A DNA stretch of 64,000 nt from Chionoecetes opilio (Eukaryota; Arthropoda; Malacostraca; Decapoda; Majidae): positions 26,001 through 90,000 of the forward strand of contig JACEEZ010001728.1 in the NCBI GenBank assembly GCA_016584305.1, in the 5' to 3' direction. Below, one piece after another: positions 37,761-49,014 of this stretch. The notes beneath the pieces were generated by a model. It was not told where the DNA came from and made no database searches. It saw nothing but the letters and a program-made list of their open reading frames with translations. The number at the start of each line of letters is the position of its first letter. Positions within the stretch are counted from its first letter, which is position 1. The position numbers were made by a program, and so were the translations under genes.

Positions 37761-37829
37761 CCCAGCGTTGCTGTGGGGTAAGAAAGGGGTTAAGGTGATG
37801 TTGCTGTTGCCGTCCGCTCGCTGTTTTTT

Positions 37830-38659
37830 TTATCTGTAAGAGGACACTTTGTCATTAAGCAGTCGTCCTAATCGTGCATGGCCAACGGGGCTGAGGTGGA
37901 GTCCATCATCCCCAAACAGGATGGAATCCTCAACCAGGATGGGGTCCTCGTAGAAATTATCCCAGAAGTTTACGAAGTCTACATTTTCCTGTGAACAAAG
38001 AGACCTTAGACGGTTATTTACGCTGAACGCTTTATCATAAGCGCGTCGACCCACTCCCAGTCTGGGGAAATTCCTGAAATAATGACATGATAAGTTTTAG
38101 TCTTGAATTTCCGGATCAACTTCTTGTACTTGTCCAGTATTTCTTCAGATCCGCTACTGTACACGTCGTTTGTTCCTGTATGAATGACATAGAGAGTGTT
38201 ATCGTTAATGTTTTTGGTGACGTCATCGCAGGCTGCAGTGATGTCGTCGAGTCTGGCTCCTGGGAAACAGAAGCGCTTTCTTTTATCACTGGTAATCCTA
38301 CCACAAAACTCCACCAGCTGTCCTCGGAGAATTGAGTCCCCGATCAATCTCGTCTCATGAACGTCCTCCTCCATTTCGCCAAGAACCTGAAATTTCTTGA
38401 AGGTTGTGATCGTTAAGGACGCCTTAACTGCTGGTGCTCTTCGCGAACGTTTTACTGGAACAAAGGAAGTAGAGGAAGAAAGAGAGAGAGGAGAGGGAGA
38501 GAGTGCTGGAAAGGAGGAAGGAGGAGGAGGAGTGAGGAGGAGGAGGAGGAGGAGGAGGATAGGAGGAGGAAGGAGAGGATTACAATAGGATTTACATAGG
38601 TAATAACAGACAACAGGGAGACTAGTGGTCCATAGCGAGGATATGGCTGAATCTATCAT
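37830..38659 (-). pseudogene. CR1 LINE ORF1 with SGNH/GDSL esterase domain
   Basis: Two overlapping frames (38018-38659 and 37830-38054) together hold the esterase blocks: RLIGDSILRG (Ser block), VIHTGTNDVY (Asn block) and DGLHLSPVGHARLG (Asp-His block). A frameshift near 38040 separates the last block. The Pro/Leu/Ser-rich start (38460-38620) reflects the GGA-type purine tract. Confidence 0.85.
38518..38580. repeat. (GGA)n tract between the two LINE copies
   Basis: GGA units lie where copy 1's 5' end and copy 2's 3' end meet. Confidence 0.85.
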
Positions 38660-40490
38660 ACTAATAACATACCAACTAACTTGTAAGAAAACCAGTTTGG
38701 AAAATGATACCCTGTCCCTAAAGAGGATAGGAACATGGAAGTTTCATAGTGCAGAATGATAGGATATGAAAAATACTAACTACAACTACCACTACAAAAC
38801 TAATCGATACGGGGGACTAGATACGAGTTTCGCATTATCAATACCCATTTACTTTACAGTGCGCGTCAAGTCTGTTTTTGAATGTAGTTATTGTGCTGGC
38901 TCCGACAACATTTGCTGATAACTTGTTCCATCGATCAACGACTCTAACATTGAAATAATTTTTACGGAGATCGTGTGATGCAACGTTTGACGTTTAGTTT
39001 TAAACCATTATTTTCTTGTTGTCACTTGAGTTGAAAGCTCGAATAGGTTTCTCTTGATTAATGACATCAAACCCTTTTAGGATCTTAAAGGTTTCTATCA
39101 AGTCCCCACGGATTCTACGATCCTTTAAGGAAAACATATTAAGTTTCCGCAGTCCTCTCTTCATAAGATGAATTTCGCAGAGATGGAATTTGTTTTGGTT
39201 GCTCTTCTTTGCACTGATTCCAATTTGGCTTGATCTTTTACGAAACAGGGCACCAGAATTGAACGCATATTCCAAGGCGGCCTAACCAAGGACGTGTATA
39301 ATTGTGTCATTACTTTCGGAGTTTTATGTTCAAGTTTACGTTTAATAAAGCCCAACATCATATTTGCCTTTTTACTGCAGCTAGGCAATGCGGACTGGTT
39401 TTCAGATCATTACTGATGATGACACCTAAATCCTTTTCCTGCTGTACTTCAGTTAACGATTTTTTTGCATTTGATAGTTATATTTGAGGTTATCGTTGCC
39501 TATATGCATTACTTTACATTTGTCGAATTGAATTTTAATAGCCATTTATCACTCCAATCTGATAGTTTGTCGAGATCACTTTGTATGAGTTCGCAGTTTT
39601 CTCTAGTATATGCTTTACCGCCTAATTTGGTGTCATCTGCAAATTTCGATATTTAGATACAAGTCCCGCAGTCTAGATCGTTGATATATATCAGAAAAAG
39701 AGTAGGACCCAAGGCCGAGCCTGAGGCACCCCACTAGTAACATCTAACCATTCGATGCCTCGCCATTTATTACTACCCGTTTGTTTACGATTTGAAAGCC
39801 AATCGCTAATCCATGAACATAATTGCTCTCCTAAGCCATGTGCCCTTAGCTTGGTCAACAGTCGCTTATTGGGGAACTGTATCGAAGGCTTTCTGAAAAT
39901 CAAGGTATATTACATCCGAGGGAATTTTATCGTCCCAGTTTGAATAAATGACATTAAAAAATCCAGTAGGTTTGTTAAGCAGGACCTCTTTTTCGAAATC
40001 CATGCTGGGAGTTTAGTATTGAGTTATTTTCATCGAGAAAAGACACTATTGTTATCCGCAATATTTTCTCAAATAGTTTAACATCACGGACGTTAGACTA
40101 ATTGGGCGATAATTACTTGCGAGGCTCTTATTCCCTTTCTTGAAAATCGGTGTAACATTAGCTAATTTCCACATACTAGGAACATTTTGTCCCCTAGCGA
40201 TTTATTGAAAATAATCTTTAATGGGAGCGAAAGTTGACTGTGACATTCGCGAAGTAGTCGCGGCGAGATTTCGTCCACCCCCACGGATTTTGCTGGGTCG
40301 AGTTTCAGCAAATACTTTGATATTTCGTCTACTGTTATCTCTCCTATTACCAGTCTATCCCTTTCGAGTCCTGCATACATGTTTACTGGTTCTGGTAATG
40401 GAGTTTCGTCTTCTTTAATAAATACCGCATTAAAGTATTCATTGAGTACGAACGCCATACTCTTATTATCATTTACCAAGATATTATTAT
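38590..40490 (-). mobile_element. CR1-type LINE, copy 2, 5'-truncated
   Basis: Parallels copy 1 from its 3' end to about 36630, without the MITE, hAT and TA insertions. Remnants: 39000-39388 (C-terminal region), 39691-39903 (RT core), 40162-40479 (start of RT region). It retains FADDTKLGG (about 39620-39645) where copy 1 has FADE. Numerous single-base indels break the frames. It ends at a GGA tract at 40493. Confidence 0.85.
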
Positions 40491-40492
40491 TG

Positions 40493-41245
40493 AGGAGGAG
40501 GAGGAGGAGGAGGGGGGGGAGGAGGAAGAGGAGGAGGAGGAGGAGTGGAAGGGATAGGATAAGAGGGAGCAGGAGCAGGAAAAGAGGAGGAGGACATTAA
40601 CGAGGACCAGAAGAATAAGAAGGAAAAGGAAAAGCAGAAGGAGATTAAGGAAAAGCAGAAACAGAAGGAGACCGAAGAGAACCAGAATGGAGAAAAGAAG
40701 AAAGGAGAGGACAAAGCACAGTGGAGACAGGGAACAACAGACATAACAGATACCAAAGACCCTGTTGGGTTTCGACAGAATCACCTGCTGAGCTGCTTCC
40801 CACATTGTCTTCATCTTTATTGTCAGCTTGAGAGTGGGAGAGAGGGGCCAGAATCAGGAAGAGGAGGTGAATGCTGTTATAATTATAGGTAATGCGGTGT
40901 ATATGAACATTAAGACTTAACCAATACATAAGGAAACAACTACTGATATTTGCCACTGAACTCTTAAGCACAAGCAAGAAGTCTCCTGTCCGCCTAACTC
41001 GCTGCCACCAAGAAAAATGTGAAAATTATATATCTGTTGACAGTCGCATATGGACCTTAAGCAAAAAGAAAAACAGAAAGGAAAGAAAGAGAAAGACACA
41101 GGCATACATGACTACCTGGATGAGGATGAGGAGGAGGAGTATGAGGACAAAAGAGGAAGAATTGGAGGCGGAGAAAGTGGTGATGGTGGGAGGAAAAAAA
41201 ATGTACTGATAAGAATAAAAAAACAAAAAAAAAAAAAAATCATGT
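40493..41245. repeat. Purine-rich tract (GGA, GAAAAG) and A-rich DNA
   Basis: GGA units 40493-40555, then AGG/GAAAAGG-rich DNA to 40740; GAGGAGG again at 41120-41145. Long ORFs here are compositional. No exon was supported before the acceptor at 41349. Confidence 0.8.
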
Positions 41246-41349
41246 TGAATTCTTCCCGGCTCAGGTGAACTATGGCAGGTACACCTACACGAACTTCATT
41301 CAATAACTTCAATAATTTATAAACATAACTATTGATCTACATTCAACAG

Positions 41350-41543
41350 ACTTCAGTGCAGGACACAGATGGAACTTCACCCAACAATCAGTTCGCCGTC
41401 ACCACGGAGGCCAACTGTCCCCTGGAGGCCACCGAGAGCACCTACACCTCGGGGGAGAACGCCGTGGCCGTCACTTACCAACTGAAGGAGAGCCTCGAAT
41501 TTGAGACTGTGGATGGGCCGATCGCGTGTATGTCACATTCAGG
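41350..41543 (+). CDS. Cadherin-repeat protein, exon 4 (apparent 1-base frame error)
   Basis: Acceptor ..CATTCAACAG ends at 41349, donor GTAAGT starts at 41544. It enters in phase 0 and reads SVQDTDGTSPNNQFAVTT.. through ..VAVTYQLKESLEFETVDGP, the classic D.D..PNN.F of a cadherin repeat. The exon is 194 bp, so the downstream frame does not match exon 5, which is phase 0. In the -1 frame its end reads DRVYVTFR, beta-strand-like, joining in phase. A single-base deletion near 41515 (assembly error or real lesion) explains this. Confidence 0.75.
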
Positions 41544-41559
41544 GTAAGTCCTCTGAACA

Positions 41560-41935
41560 AACTCGTAGGTAAAAATTGAATTAAAAGACACTCGTAGATA
41601 AAAAATGAGAGTTAAGAGACACTCTTAGGTAAAAAATGAGTTAGAGACACTCGTAGGTAAACATTTAGTTAAAAGACACTCGTAGGTAAAAAATGAGAGT
41701 TAAGACACTCGTAGGTAAAAATTGAGTTAAGACATTCGTAGGTAAAAATAGTTAAGACATTCGTAGGTAAAAATAGAGTTAAAAGACATTTTTAGGTAGA
41801 AATAGAGTTAAGACATTCGTAGGTAAAAATAGAGTTAAAAGACATTTTTAGGTAAAAATAGAGTTAAGACATTCGTAGGTAAAAATAGAGTTAAAAGACA
41901 TTCGTACGTAAAAATAGAGTTAAAAGTCCCGCATG
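41560..41935. repeat. Intronic minisatellite of donor-like units
   Basis: About 14 units of 25-29 bp, AGTTAAAAGACACTCGTAGGTAAAAAT-type (split here: AGTTAAAAGACA + CTCGTAGGTAAAA). Each includes TAGGTAAAA, close to a 5' splice site, and the array begins within 20 bp of the true donor of exon 4. Confidence 0.9.
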
Positions 41936-41949
41936 TGAACTAAGCCTTA

Positions 41950-42390
41950 AGGCCTATCCAGACGAGCGGGCGTGCCCGGCGGGCAGCGCGGTCGGCGGAC
42001 AAATTGTGCCGGGCATGCCCGTGAATGTTGTCCACACGGCAGAGTCGATGAATGGGCGGGCGTACCCGACGATGCCAGTAGGTTGTCGAATGCAGTACGA
42101 TAAACATGGTGCCCAGTACTACTGCGAAGAAGTATTGTGTAGCATAATTGCTGCTGTGTGTATAAAGTTCCTGATGTGAACAGTGTTACAACGAAGTAAT
42201 AAGTGGGAGGCAAGGCTTGTATTTATTCCTAATGTTAATTTGTGTCTGGCAGCGGCGTAGCTCCTCAAGCCACCGGGCACCACACGGTGATTTCGCTCAA
42301 CGGGGGATCGGGCAATTCGATGGTTTGCCCGTCAAATGTGCCCGACGACGGGCATGCCCGCCGATCAGGCCCGCTCGTCTGGATAGGCCT
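41950..42390. mobile_element. Harbinger-like MITE, copy 2 (TTA duplication)
   Basis: Same family as 28580-29030, in opposite orientation; ends AGGCCTATCCAGACGAGCGG / CCGCTCGTCTGGATAGGCCT, TTA at 41947-41949 and 42391-42393. Confidence 0.8.
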
Positions 42391-42393
42391 TTA

Positions 42394-42990
42394 CGTTATA
42401 GTGGCTGACAAATTCAATTAACCCTGAAATTCATATTCTTCTTTGTATCCTTTCTTGGGAAGGCATATCAATGGGATTATTATTGATGTTATCCCTTAGG
42501 ACTGTGTTGATGTGTGTATGTATTTCCCTAAACAAATCAAATTTTATGCAGGGCAGCAGACAGCAGCAGGTGTCACTCTGTCAAGGCTAGCTGTCAGGAA
42601 AGTGACTGTTGACATGACGGCTTTGCTAAAAAAAAATTGTAGCTGGAATGTTTTGTAAATTAGTCATAGCAATATTTTCGTATCAGGAACTCGTGCCTCG
42701 CTAAGAAAACTTTATCAGGAATTTTGGCGAAAAAGATGGAAGGTTAAAAACAATAAGCCTTTTTAATAAATAAATCAATAGAAAGCCAATTTCTTTGATA
42801 TCTGACGTCTTTATTCTTATAATTTTCTAGTCTCTCTCATTATGTAAATAAGATAGATAAGTAGATATATAACAAACGCCCCACTATAAATAAAAAGAAG
42901 GATATAATATTATAAGCTTTTTTTGGCGATAATTTGGCATTAGGAGTTTGCGAGCACACGCAAAATATGTAGTCATCTAGGTTATTTATT
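42394..42990. other. Intronic DNA, nothing recognised
   Basis: No exon, ORF or repeat structure was identified. Confidence 0.4.
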
Positions 42991-43952
42991 TACACATTTT
43001 CACGCTCAAATTAAAACAACTGAACTTCAAATTAAAACAACTGAACTTCAAATTAAAACAACTGAACTTCAAATTAAAACAACTGAACTTCAAATTAAAA
43101 CAACTGAACTTCAAATTAAAACAACTGAACTTCAAATTAAAACAACTGAACTTCAAATTAAAACAACCGAACTTCAAATTAAAACAACTGAACTTCAAAT
43201 TAAAACAACTGAACTTCAAATTAAAACAACTGAACTTCAAATTAAAACTGAACTTAAAATTAAAACAACTGAACTTAAAATTAAAACAACTGAACTTCAA
43301 ATTAAAAACAACTGAACTTCAAATTAAAAACAACTGAACTTCAAATTAAAAACAACTGAACTTCAAATTAAAAACAACTGAACTTCAAATTAAAAACAAC
43401 TGAACTTCAAATTAAAACAACTGAACTTCAAATTAAAACGACTGAACTTCAAATTAAAACAACTGAACTTCAAATTAAAACAACTGAACTTCAAATTAAA
43501 ACAACTGAACTTCAAATTAAAACAACTGAACTTCAAATTAAAACAACTGAACTTTAAATTAAAACAACTGAACTTCAAATTAAAACAACTGAACTTCAAA
43601 TTAAAACAACTGAACTTCAAATTAAAACAACTGAACTTCAAATTAAAACAACTGAACTTCAAATTAAAACAACTGAACTTCAAATTAAAACAACTGAACT
43701 TCAAATTAAAACGACTGAACTTCAAATTAAAACGACTGAACTTCAAATTAAAACGACTGAACTTCAAATTAAAACGACTGAACTTCAAATTAAAACGACT
43801 GAACTTCAAATTAAAACGACTGAACTTCAAATTAAAACGACTGAACTTCAAATTAAAACGACTGAACTTCAAATTAAAACGACTGAACTTCAAATTAAAA
43901 CGACTGAACTTCAAATTAAAACGACTGAACTTCAAATTAAAACAGCTGAACT
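42991..43952. repeat. 21-bp tandem array, forward orientation (foldback relative, left part)
   Basis: It begins with the terminal motif TACACATTTTCACGCTCAAA, then about 45 units of AACTGAACTTCAAATTAAAAC. Higher-order structure is visible: AAAAAC variants cluster at 43290-43400 and ACGACTG variants at 43705-43925, so blocks amplified separately. The Phe/Ser/Cys/Asn/Lys ORFs are repeat artefacts. Confidence 0.95.
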
Positions 43953-44332
43953 TCCAATGGGGAGTTTTCAAAGCTAAGCCGCCAGATGTCCCTCGCGCAT
44001 CTCACATCCTCAGCACTTTCAGGCTGAATGATCTATCATTTACCGTAAATTCCCTGTACTTCTTTGGGACATATCAGAATTACCCTTCAATACAACAACT
44101 GAAACAGTTCTTAATAAAAAATGTAGTTTATCATTTTATTTGTCTGCACTTGGTGAAAATATTGGCAAAACAATTGAATATTTGAAAACTCAATCTTTAA
44201 AAATCGTCTTTTCATAAAAAAACGCAAGTTCAAGCAGAATGAGGCTTCAGGAAATATTTACTTGTATGTAAGCATTCACTGAGTACCTGTTTTGGGTGTG
44301 TCTGTCTGTCTTGCGACGAACATTTAACCAAA
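43953..44332. repeat. Left arm of inverted repeat around exon 5
   Basis: Reverse complement of about 44696-45060, with few mismatches except at the outer ~40 bp. Landmarks: GGGGAGTTTTC, CATCCTCAGCACTTTCAGGC, GCTTACATACAAGTA (right arm), ACGAACATTTAACCAA. The inner end reaches within 5 bp of the exon 5 acceptor, so the pyrimidine tract lies in the arm. Confidence 0.9.
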
Positions 44333-44336
44333 ACAG

Positions 44337-44417
44337 AGTGTGGCGTTCAGCATCTCCACAGAAACCATCCCGCCGGCAGGATTTGTTATCATCCACTTTC
44401 CTGTAGACACCACACGG
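44337..44417 (+). CDS. Cadherin-repeat protein, exon 5
   Basis: 81 bp, 27 codons, SVAFSISTETIPPAGFVI then IHFPVDTTR, acceptor AACCAAAACAG and donor GTAGGA. Phase 0 at both borders matches exon 6. The junction to exon 6 produces VDTTR|DLGTPSLHSST, a natural cadherin strand. It sits in the loop between two inverted arms. The acceptor is weak for a constitutive exon. Confidence 0.65.
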
Positions 44418-44695
44418 GTAGGAACTCAGCTCAGCGCCGCCGCTTCTTACCTCACAGCGTGGTTAAATCTCTGATACTCCTAACTCCTCAATACCAGAAA
44501 CTGTCATCCTAACTATTATCACCCGCTTATCTCATCACACTCTCTATCCTCTACTGGAATATTCGTGGCATCCGCTCCCACATACCGTTTCCCACATAAA
44601 GGAGACTTTCGTCTTTCGAGACGGAAATAGTAAACAAACGCTGTCAACTGTCTTCCATCCCGGACTGTTCGTTGAGGTGCCAAGCACTTAAATTA

Positions 44696-45060
44696 CTTCT
44701 TGGTTAAATGTTCGTCGCAAGAGAGACATATACACCCAAAACAGGTACTCAGTGAATGCTTACATACAAGTAGATATTTCCTGAAGCCTCATTCTGCTTG
44801 AACTTGTGTTTTTTTATGAAAAGACGATTTTTAAAGATTGAGTTTTCAAATATTCAATTGTTTTGCCAATATTTTCACCAAGTGCAGACAAATAAAATGA
44901 TAAACTACATTTTTTATTAAGAACTGTTTCAGTTGTTGTATTGAAGGGTAATTCTGATGTCCCAAAGAAGTACAGAGAATTTACGGTAAATGATAGATCA
45001 TTCAGCCTGAAAGTGCTGAGGATGTGAGAGCCTGAGAGACAGGCTTGAGCGTGAGCTTAT
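44696..45060. repeat. Right arm of inverted repeat around exon 5
   Basis: Reverse complement of 43953-44332. Between the donor of exon 5 (44418) and this arm lies about 280 bp of unique sequence. Confidence 0.9.
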
Positions 45061-45061
45061 T

Positions 45062-45322
45062 AGAAAACTCCCCATTAAAACAGCTGAACTTCAAATAAAA
45101 AAAATTGAATCTTAAATTAAAACAACTGAAATTTAAATAAAAACAAATGAAGTTTGAATTTAAACAACTGAAGTTTAAATTAAAATAATTGAATTTCAAA
45201 TTAAAATACTGAACTTCAATTTAAAATAACTGGATTACAAAAAAAATTCATCTATTGTATTTCGAAATAAATTAGTTTTATTTTGAAGTTCTGTTGTTCT
45301 AATTTGAGAGTGAAAAGGTGTA
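45062..45322. repeat. Degenerate 21-bp array with turn and terminal motif
   Basis: Forward units (ACTGAACTTCAAAT variants) to 45240, then reverse units (TTTTGAAGTTCTGTTG), ending in AATTTGAGAGTGAAAAGGTG, the inverse of the motif at 42991. Confidence 0.85.
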
Positions 45323-46400
45323 TTATGAAAACCCCCAGAAAAGTAACATATTTCTTCTTGCAAACTTTTTCTTATCTTTACCAGAGTGCTGCCAGCAAAG
45401 GGAAGAGGGAAAAAAATATTTATGAAAAGATATACCATTCCTTAAAATATTTTTACACAGCATACTACATAGATAAAGTAACACAGGATTAAGTAACGTA
45501 TAGCTATTCCGTGTATGTTAGTACACATACTGTAGATATATAAAAGAAAACAAATTTTACATGTTTGGCACTCTAAATGTTTTGGCACTCAAAATGTTTT
45601 GGCACTCAAAAAAGTTTGGTACGGGATTTTTTTGGGCACTCAAGACATGTTGGCACTCAAACATTTTTGGCACTCATAATTATTTGGCATTTTATAGCTA
45701 GCGAGTGAGGGAGGAATGACAGCCTGGGGGTACTACGTAGTACCCCCAGGCTGTCACTCCTCCCTCACTATAACTAAGTGAGCTATAAATGCCAAATTTG
45801 TTGAGTGCCAAAAAGGTTTTGAGTGGCAAAACATTTTGAGTTGCGAAAAATTTTAGTGCTAAAAATTTTGAATGGCAAAAAATGTTGTGCAAGTGCCAAA
45901 AAATGTTGAGTGCCATAAATTTGAGCCACAAATTTTAATCAGTCAAGCCAACATAATGGCTTTGTCAACAAAGATGGGACGGTTAAAGGCATTTTTTGCT
46001 GGAGTGCCAAAACATTTTCGAATGCCAAAATGTATGAGTGCAATATATTCAGTGGCATTATGCCAACTTTTTGGTGCCAAAAATGTTTGTACCAGTTTCA
46101 GTGCCACACTTTCTAGGTGCCAAAATTATTCGAGTGCCACAAAGAAATTGAATGCCAAACATTTTTGAGTGCCAAAAATGTTAGTGCCAAAATTTGTTGA
46201 GTGCCAAAAATATTTGAGTACAAAACATTTTTGTGCCAAAAATTTGAGGGCCAAAAATGTACTTGTGTTGTCTAATTGTATAATCTACACATTTTATCCA
46301 ACTACACGATAGCTATACGTTTCTTCATCCTGTGTTGGCTTTAATCTATTGTAGAAGCTTTGTAAAAATTTACAAAGAATGGTAATTTGTTTTATTTTAT
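45323..46400. repeat. Palindromic centre with GGCACTCAAA arrays
   Basis: An arm (AAAGTAACATATTTCTTC .. TAGCTATTCCGTGTATG) leads to TTTTGGCACTCAAA units (45565-45690), a core palindrome perfect over 34 bp (45720-45753, centre TACTACGTAGTA), inverse TTTGAGTGCCAAAA units (45790-46255), and a partial inverse arm (ATAGCTATACGTTTCTTC) to 46400. Same design as 52580-53850. Confidence 0.9.
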
Positions 46401-46439
46401 AACTTTAGTTGTCTTAACAATCTTAACTTCTTCAGTTGT

Positions 46440-47166
46440 TTTAATTTAAACTCAGTATGTTTTAAATTTGAAAATTACTTGTTTTAATTTAAATTAGTTT
46501 TAATTTGAAATTCAGTTGTTTTAATTTGAAGTTTCAGTTGTTTTAATTTGAAGTTTAGTTGTTTTAATTTGAAGTTTAGTTGTTTTAATTTGAAGTTTAG
46601 TTGTTTTAATTTGAAGTTTAGTTGTTTTAATTTGAAGTTCAGTTGTTTTAATTTGAAGTTCAGTTGTTTTAATTTGAAGTTCAGTTGTTTTGATATGAAG
46701 TTCAGTTGTTTTAATTTGAAGTTCAGTTGTTTTAATTTGAAGTTCATTGGTTCTAATTTGAAGTTCAGTTGCTTTAATTTGAAGTTCATTGGTTTTAATT
46801 TGAAGTTCAGTTGTTTTAATTTGAAGTTCAGTTGTTTTGATTTGAAGTTCAGTTGTTTTGATTTGAAGTTCAGTTGTTTTGATGTGAAGTTCAGTTCTTT
46901 TAATTTGAAGTTCAGTTGTTTTAATTTGAAGTTCAGTTCTTTTAATTTGAAGTTCAGTTCTTTTAATTTGAAGTTCAGTTCTTTTAATTTGAAGTTCAGT
47001 TCTTTTAATTTGAATCAGTTCTTATTGAAGTTCGTTTTTAATTTGAAGTTCAGTTGTTTTAATTTGAAGTTCAGTTGTTTTAATTTGAAGTTCAGTTGTT
47101 TTAATTTGAAGTTCAGTTGTTTTGATATGAAGTTCAGTTGTTTTAATTTGAGAGTGAAAAGGTGTA
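46440..47166. repeat. 21-bp tandem array, reverse orientation
   Basis: About 33 units of TTTGAAGTTCAGTTGTTTTAA with GTTCTTTT and GATTTG variants, ending in the terminal motif AATTTGAGAGTGAAAAGGTG at 47166. Confidence 0.95.
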
Positions 47167-47194
47167 TGAGAGAAAAAAGTATCATTCTGCTTAG

Positions 47195-47397
47195 TGCTTA
47201 GTGCTGGGGGAAGCCACCACCCCGGGTGGCGGGTCACAAGCCCCCGGCTAACACCCGGTACCCATTCACTGCTGGGTGAACAGGAGCTCTGGTTTTAAGG
47301 AAACAACCCAACTGTTTCCGCTCTGCCAGGGGATCGAACCTGGGACTTCTCGGCTGTGAACCGAGCGTGCTTCTCCTACACTACGGAGTACCCTCAC
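47195..47397 (-). mobile_element. tRNA-derived SINE, family 1, 3'-truncated copy
   Basis: Shares the head and first half of the body with the copies at 11924 and 13803; tRNA-like head at the right end with loop CAC. It lacks the 3' body and 14-bp tail. A GT tract begins at 47399. Confidence 0.75.
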
Positions 47398-47398
47398 G

Positions 47399-47422
47399 GT
47401 GTGTGTGTGTGGGTGTGTGTGT

Positions 47423-47513
<91 letters not shown>

Positions 47514-47535
47514 GTGCGTGTGTGCGTGTGTGTTA
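47399..47535. repeat. (GT)n microsatellite
   Basis: GT tract at the 5' end of the SINE. Confidence 0.95.
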
Positions 47536-47947
47536 TCAGTATTGGCAGCCTTCTCCTCAACCCACTGTCCATTCGTCTTAGTTTTCTTTATCAGTGGTTC
47601 AGCTTGTCCTTACGTTGTTCCTGATTTGCTTCGCCCCTGACGCCTGATGGGGATTCATCTGCATATAGATGATAAACAATATAGGGTGATCGAAGCTCCC
47701 TCACACACACACTAGCCCTGAAATACTTGGCATTAAACTTTAGGGAAACATTTTCGTACGATACCTAAGTCATCGAAGATGCCAAGATACACTCTGTCTC
47801 TGTCTCTGTCTCTGTCTCTGTCTCTTTTTTTTATCTTTTTCTCTCCTCTCTATCTCTCGGTTTTTTTTTATTTCTCTTTTTTTCTCTCTATCTCACACAC
47901 ACACACATACACACACTCTAACAATGCTTTTCTGCGTGCCCTGGCAG
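47536..47947. other. Intronic DNA before exon 6
   Basis: Contains short CTGTCT and CT/T-rich stretches (47790-47895) and CA units; otherwise nothing recognised. Confidence 0.4.
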
Positions 47948-48070
47948 GACTTGGGGACTCCTTCACTCCACTCCTCCACCGCCACCATCACCCTCAATGC
48001 CAAGGACGTACCAGACGAGCCTCCAGAGTTCACTGACGAATTCTATTATGTGGAAGAGACGACTATTGTA
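47948..48070 (+). CDS. Cadherin-repeat protein, exon 6
   Basis: 123 bp, 41 codons, acceptor CGTGCCCTGGCAG and donor GTGAGT, phase 0 at both ends. It reads DLGTPSLHSSTATITL then DVPDEPPEFTDEFYYVEE. The first part is the conserved D.G.P..S..A.I.. strand ending a cadherin repeat; DVPDEPPEF replaces the canonical DVNDNPPVF calcium linker, keeping Asp/Glu ligands but changing both Asn; FYYVEE opens the next repeat. This is the most diagnostic exon of the gene. Confidence 0.9.
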
Positions 48071-48097
48071 GTGAGTTATTCCTATCTGTCCAGTACC

Positions 48098-49014
<917 letters not shown>

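Larger units (their letters stand above)
33060..38460 (-). mobile_element. CR1-type LINE, copy 1, with later insertions
   Basis: Reading 5' to 3' on the - strand: ORF1 with an SGNH/GDSL-type esterase (38659-37830), endonuclease (about 37760-36803), RT (36613-33940) and a C-terminal region (33940-33308). ORF1 with an esterase plus an APE-type endonuclease is characteristic of CR1 LINEs. A TTAA-type MITE (35676-36375), a hAT MITE (34647-35468) and an expanded TA tract (34160-34300) interrupt it. It lies antisense inside a cadherin intron. Confidence 0.9.

Noticed and set aside
43390..43971. 193-codon repeat ORF (KFSCFNL units) on - strand, and 46548-47201 on +
   Set aside because: The 21-bp unit is divisible by three so a frame persists, but it is a tandem array with matching array on the other strand, no start context and no splice support.
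42991..47166. CRISPR-like array
   Set aside because: Contiguous tandem repeats with no unique spacers, in a eukaryotic intron.
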